This document shows positions 6,150 to 8,102 of a stretch of 8,102 nucleotides of DNA, piece by piece. Location of the stretch: the NCBI GenBank assembly GCA_964608185.1, contig CAZSMR010000043.1, positions 1-8,102 of the forward strand. The letters run 5' to 3'. The notes below the pieces were generated by a model. It made no database searches. It had not been told where the DNA came from and saw only the letters and a program-made list of their open reading frames with translations. Within the stretch, counting starts at the first letter, position 1; each line of letters opens with the position of its first letter. Origin of the DNA: Porticoccus sp964608185 (GTDB lineage: Bacteria > Pseudomonadota > Gammaproteobacteria > Pseudomonadales > Porticoccaceae). The position numbers and the translations under genes are program-made.

Positions 6150-7333
6150 TGTTGATATTTAAGCTGCAGAAAAAATTTTCATCGCTTCTATTCAAGACTA
6201 TTTTATTATCTTTATTTATTTGTCTTGCTCTATCAACAGCATCACCGGCTATCGCTGGACTCCCACTAAAAGGTCTTATGCTGAAATACAATGATTCAGT
6301 TTGGTTATCAGTAGGAGGAGGTCTTCGTTTACAAACAGCCTCACGCAATAGCAACACGGACGATAGTTCAGAGTTCTCTATCAACAGTATGCGCCTTTAT
6401 ATATCTGGTCAGCTCCATAAATACTTAAAATTCAATATTAATACAGAAAAATACGAGGGCGATTCGATGATGACTATCGATGCTCTATTAAAATTTGAGT
6501 TTAATCCTTCTGTTAATTTATGGGTGGGTAGGACACTAGTTCCCTCTGACCGCCCTGGACTCAACGGTCCTTATTCTTCATTGAGCTGGAATCAATATCG
6601 TCAACCTTTATTTTCCGCATATCATGTTGGGGCTGGGCAGCTAGGACGAAGTGAGGGGGCTGTATTTTGGGGAACAAAAGAGAGGGTTCAATATTTATTG
6701 GGCGCCTTTGATGGCCTAGAGGATGACTATGGTAACGACTCTGATAACTTATTATATGCAGCCCGACTTGCTTATAACTTTCTCAATGTAGAGCCTCAGC
6801 CTGGCCACTACTATACTAGTGCTACTCATCATGGAGCTCAAGGCAATATTCTAACAACTGCTGTAACTCTTCAATCCCAGTCTGATGGCACTGGCAGCAC
6901 CTCCGAATCAGGTGACTTTTTCGGATACGCCTTTGACGTATTCTCTGAAAGAATTCTACCTAACCAAGGAGTGTTTAACTTTGGGGCTGGTTACAAAGAA
7001 ATGGATGCAGACTTCAATACTATATCAAGGCCAGCAGATGCAACCGATAAATGCTTTTGTATCTTTGATGGAGATACGTTCTATACTACAGCAGGCTACT
7101 TGTTTCCAAATAAAGTTGGGCCTGGAAAAGTACAACCCTATTTTCGGCACACAGAAAATAATCCTAGCGAAGCTAAAAGTAGCGCTACAACAGAATGGGG
7201 CACTAATTACATTATTTTTAACAATAAAACGAGTTTAAACCTCAACTATGCACGCGGGGATGCAAACGCTAGTGGGTATGCAGGCAAAAGAAATAGCACT
7301 GTAACTCTTGGGCTTCAGTTACAATTTTACTAA
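6149..7333 (+). CDS. Outer-membrane porin, phosphate-selective porin O/P-like
   Basis: Predicted outer-membrane beta-barrel of 394 residues. The signal peptide has lysines at 5, 8, 9 and 16, a hydrophobic core at about 17-29 and an AIA cleavage site after residue 36. The C-terminus LQLQFY ends in an aromatic residue, as recognised by the barrel-assembly machinery. Alternating strands recur, for example RLYISGQLHKYLKFNINTE and LLYAARLAYNF. The segments GRTLVPSDRPGLNGPYSS and LLGAFDGLED are typical of OprO/OprP-related porins, which pass anions such as phosphate; the actual solute cannot be read here. A C-x-C pair (C302, C304) lies between strands, unusual in porins. ATG at 6149 has only AAGAG 11 bases upstream. 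It has its own promoter and meets slyD tail to tail, 10 bases apart. Confidence 0.85.
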   Translation: MLIFKLQKKFSSLLFKTILLSLFICLALSTASPAIAGLPLKGLMLKYNDSVWLSVGGGLRLQTASRNSNTDDSSEFSINSMRLYISGQLHKYLKFNINTEKYEGDSMMTIDALLKFEFNPSVNLWVGRTLVPSDRPGLNGPYSSLSWNQYRQPLFSAYHVGAGQLGRSEGAVFWGTKERVQYLLGAFDGLEDDYGNDSDNLLYAARLAYNFLNVEPQPGHYYTSATHHGAQGNILTTAVTLQSQSDGTGSTSESGDFFGYAFDVFSERILPNQGVFNFGAGYKEMDADFNTISRPADATDKCFCIFDGDTFYTTAGYLFPNKVGPGKVQPYFRHTENNPSEAKSSATTEWGTNYIIFNNKTSLNLNYARGDANASGYAGKRNSTVTLGLQLQFY

Positions 7334-7343
7334 GAATATTTAA

Positions 7344-7820
7344 CTAATGCGTGGTATCAGGAAGAGGCTTCCCTTGCTTAAGCTCTTCAAATGTTGCTTC
7401 TCGGACTTCCATAATCTCTATATCAAAGGTTAAAATTTTTCCTGCTAAGGGGTGATTGAAATCGATATCGACGTTAAATTTGCCGACTTTTGCAATGGTG
7501 ACTGGGCGAGTTCCCTCGACTGTCTTTAAGGGCACCACCATTCCTGGCTCTAGCTTACCCTCTTGACCAATGCTTTTTCTTGAAACTCTTAATCTATTCT
7601 TAAGGTTCAGTCGACCATAAGCCATATCAGGTTGAAGTGTAATACTATACTTGTCGCCAACACCCCTTCCAGACATGGAATGCTCCAAAGTTTCAATCAT
7701 ATTTTTATGTCCGTACAAATAAATACTCGGCTCTTTACCTATTGAGCTCTCTACAATATCTCCATTCTCATCTGTCATTTTATGATGAAAGGCTACCACA
7801 CTATCTTTTGCAATCTTCAT
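7344..7820 (-). CDS. slyD: SlyD-like FKBP-type peptidyl-prolyl cis-trans isomerase
   Basis: Cytoplasmic folding helper of 158 residues that turns prolyl peptide bonds and acts as a chaperone through an inserted flap domain. The FKBP part is split: residues 1-68 (VVAFHHKMTDENGDIVESS, IETLEHSMSGRGVGD, ITLQPDMAYG) and 120-140, with the signature FNHPLAGKILTFDIEI. The flap domain lies between, about residues 70-118. After EATFEELKQG the protein stops with DTTH, so the long histidine- and cysteine-rich metal-binding tail of E. coli SlyD (196 residues) is missing; this makes it resemble short SlyD/FkpB forms. The ATG at 7820 follows AAGG by 5 bases. It lies 77 bases downstream of the ABC ATPase on the same strand, with repeated ATCTAAT motifs between, and converges on the porin. 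Confidence 0.9.
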   Translation of the reverse strand: MKIAKDSVVAFHHKMTDENGDIVESSIGKEPSIYLYGHKNMIETLEHSMSGRGVGDKYSITLQPDMAYGRLNLKNRLRVSRKSIGQEGKLEPGMVVPLKTVEGTRPVTIAKVGKFNVDIDFNHPLAGKILTFDIEIMEVREATFEELKQGKPLPDTTH

Positions 7821-7845
7821 ATTTACCTTTTCCTAATTCATTTCT

Positions 7846-7889
7846 ATCTAATAATCTAATTTTTAATGTTTAACCATGAATATCTAATA
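7846..7889. repeat. Three copies of ATCTAAT upstream of slyD
   Basis: ATCTAATA (7846-7853), ATCTAAT (7854-7860) and ATCTAATA (7882-7889) stand in the 77-base gap before slyD. Two are adjacent and the third is 28 bases from the second. They could be a regulator site or simply low-complexity AT-rich DNA. Confidence 0.35.
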
Positions 7890-7897
7890 AACCCTGG

Positions 7898-8102
7898 CTA
7901 GATTTCTGCAGGATAAACTTGATAAAAACCGTTTGAACGTAGTACCTTCAATGGCATACTAAAAAATTTCGATATCTTATCATCTGTAAGAAGAAATTCC
8001 TTTTTTCCATCATCAAATATTTTTCCCTCTTTCATGAGAATCACTCTTTGAATTTCTGGAGGTATTTCATTGATATGATGAGTAGCCAATAAAATAGTTT
8101 TT
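7898..8102 (-). CDS. ABC transporter ATP-binding protein, C-terminal fragment
   Basis: Only the last 67 codons are inside the window; the gene runs off the right edge, so the Walker A, signature and Walker B motifs are not visible. The visible part starts KTILLATHHINEI, in which ATHH carries the switch (H-loop) histidine that follows Walker B in ABC ATPases. RVILMKEGKIFDDGKKEFLL is the usual final strand pair and linker, and KISKFFSMPLKV looks like the short C-terminal extension of YlmA-like ATPases. The transported solute cannot be inferred. It is on the same strand as slyD and ends with TAG. The reading frame has no start in the window, because it continues to its last base. Confidence 0.85.
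   Translation of the reverse strand, partial: KTILLATHHINEIPPEIQRVILMKEGKIFDDGKKEFLLTDDKISKFFSMPLKVLRSNGFYQVYPAEI

Noticed and set aside
6885..7238. Plus-strand frame of 117 codons in another phase within the porin gene
   Set aside because: The porin frame has a signal peptide and barrel pattern across the same bases; the alternative has neither a start signal nor a recognisable domain.
7334..7400. Possible bidirectional terminator between the porin and slyD
   Set aside because: The gap is 10 bases and nearby inverted bases (AAGAGGCTT with AAGCTCTT) are imperfect, inside slyD and lack a T run.

Overview
The window looks like ordinary chromosomal DNA from a low-GC (roughly mid-30s % by eye), Gram-negative, probably gammaproteobacterial organism. 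The signs are a signal-peptide-bearing outer-membrane porin ending in an aromatic residue, a SlyD-type FKBP, an SprT protein, RNase AM, RlmA and a DUF2288 protein. I see no phage, transposon, CRISPR, tRNA or rRNA sequence, and no stretch over 300 bases without a gene. Genus cannot be set from sequence alone.

Layout, left to right. Positions 1-3354 are a leftward run. Read in transcription order it is sprT (2770-3354), a small GIY-YIG protein that overlaps it by 8 bases (2475-2777, GTG start), an HI0933-family flavoprotein (1217-2401, TTG start with a good ribosome binding site), a DUF2288 gene broken by an in-frame TAG at codon 6 (863-1147), and scoA (11-712). scoA is subunit A of a 3-oxoacid CoA-transferase. 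The ribosome binding site for the next gene, expected to be scoB, occupies the first bases of the window. Positions 3355-3440 are a short divergent intergenic region. Positions 3441-6073 run rightward: RNase AM (PHP domain), an unassigned small basic protein with its own good promoter, ogt and rlmA. A porin (6149-7333) follows under its own extended -10 promoter. It converges, with only 10 bases between stop codons, on a leftward slyD-like gene (7344-7820). Upstream of slyD is the 3' end of an ABC-transporter ATPase (7898-8102) cut by the window edge.

How the genes relate. RNase AM trims rRNA 5' ends and RlmA methylates 23S rRNA, so two rRNA-maturation functions share the rightward block with the DNA-alkylation repair enzyme Ogt. 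The leftward block combines ketone-body or short-chain acyl-CoA metabolism (scoA), a flavoprotein of unsettled role and possible DNA-protein or DNA transactions (SprT, GIY-YIG). I found no convincing unknown multi-gene system. The items most worth a second look are the nonsense-interrupted DUF2288 gene, a six-codon upstream ORF that ends on the porin start codon, the unassigned protein at 4334-4651, and a Cys-x-Cys pair in the porin.
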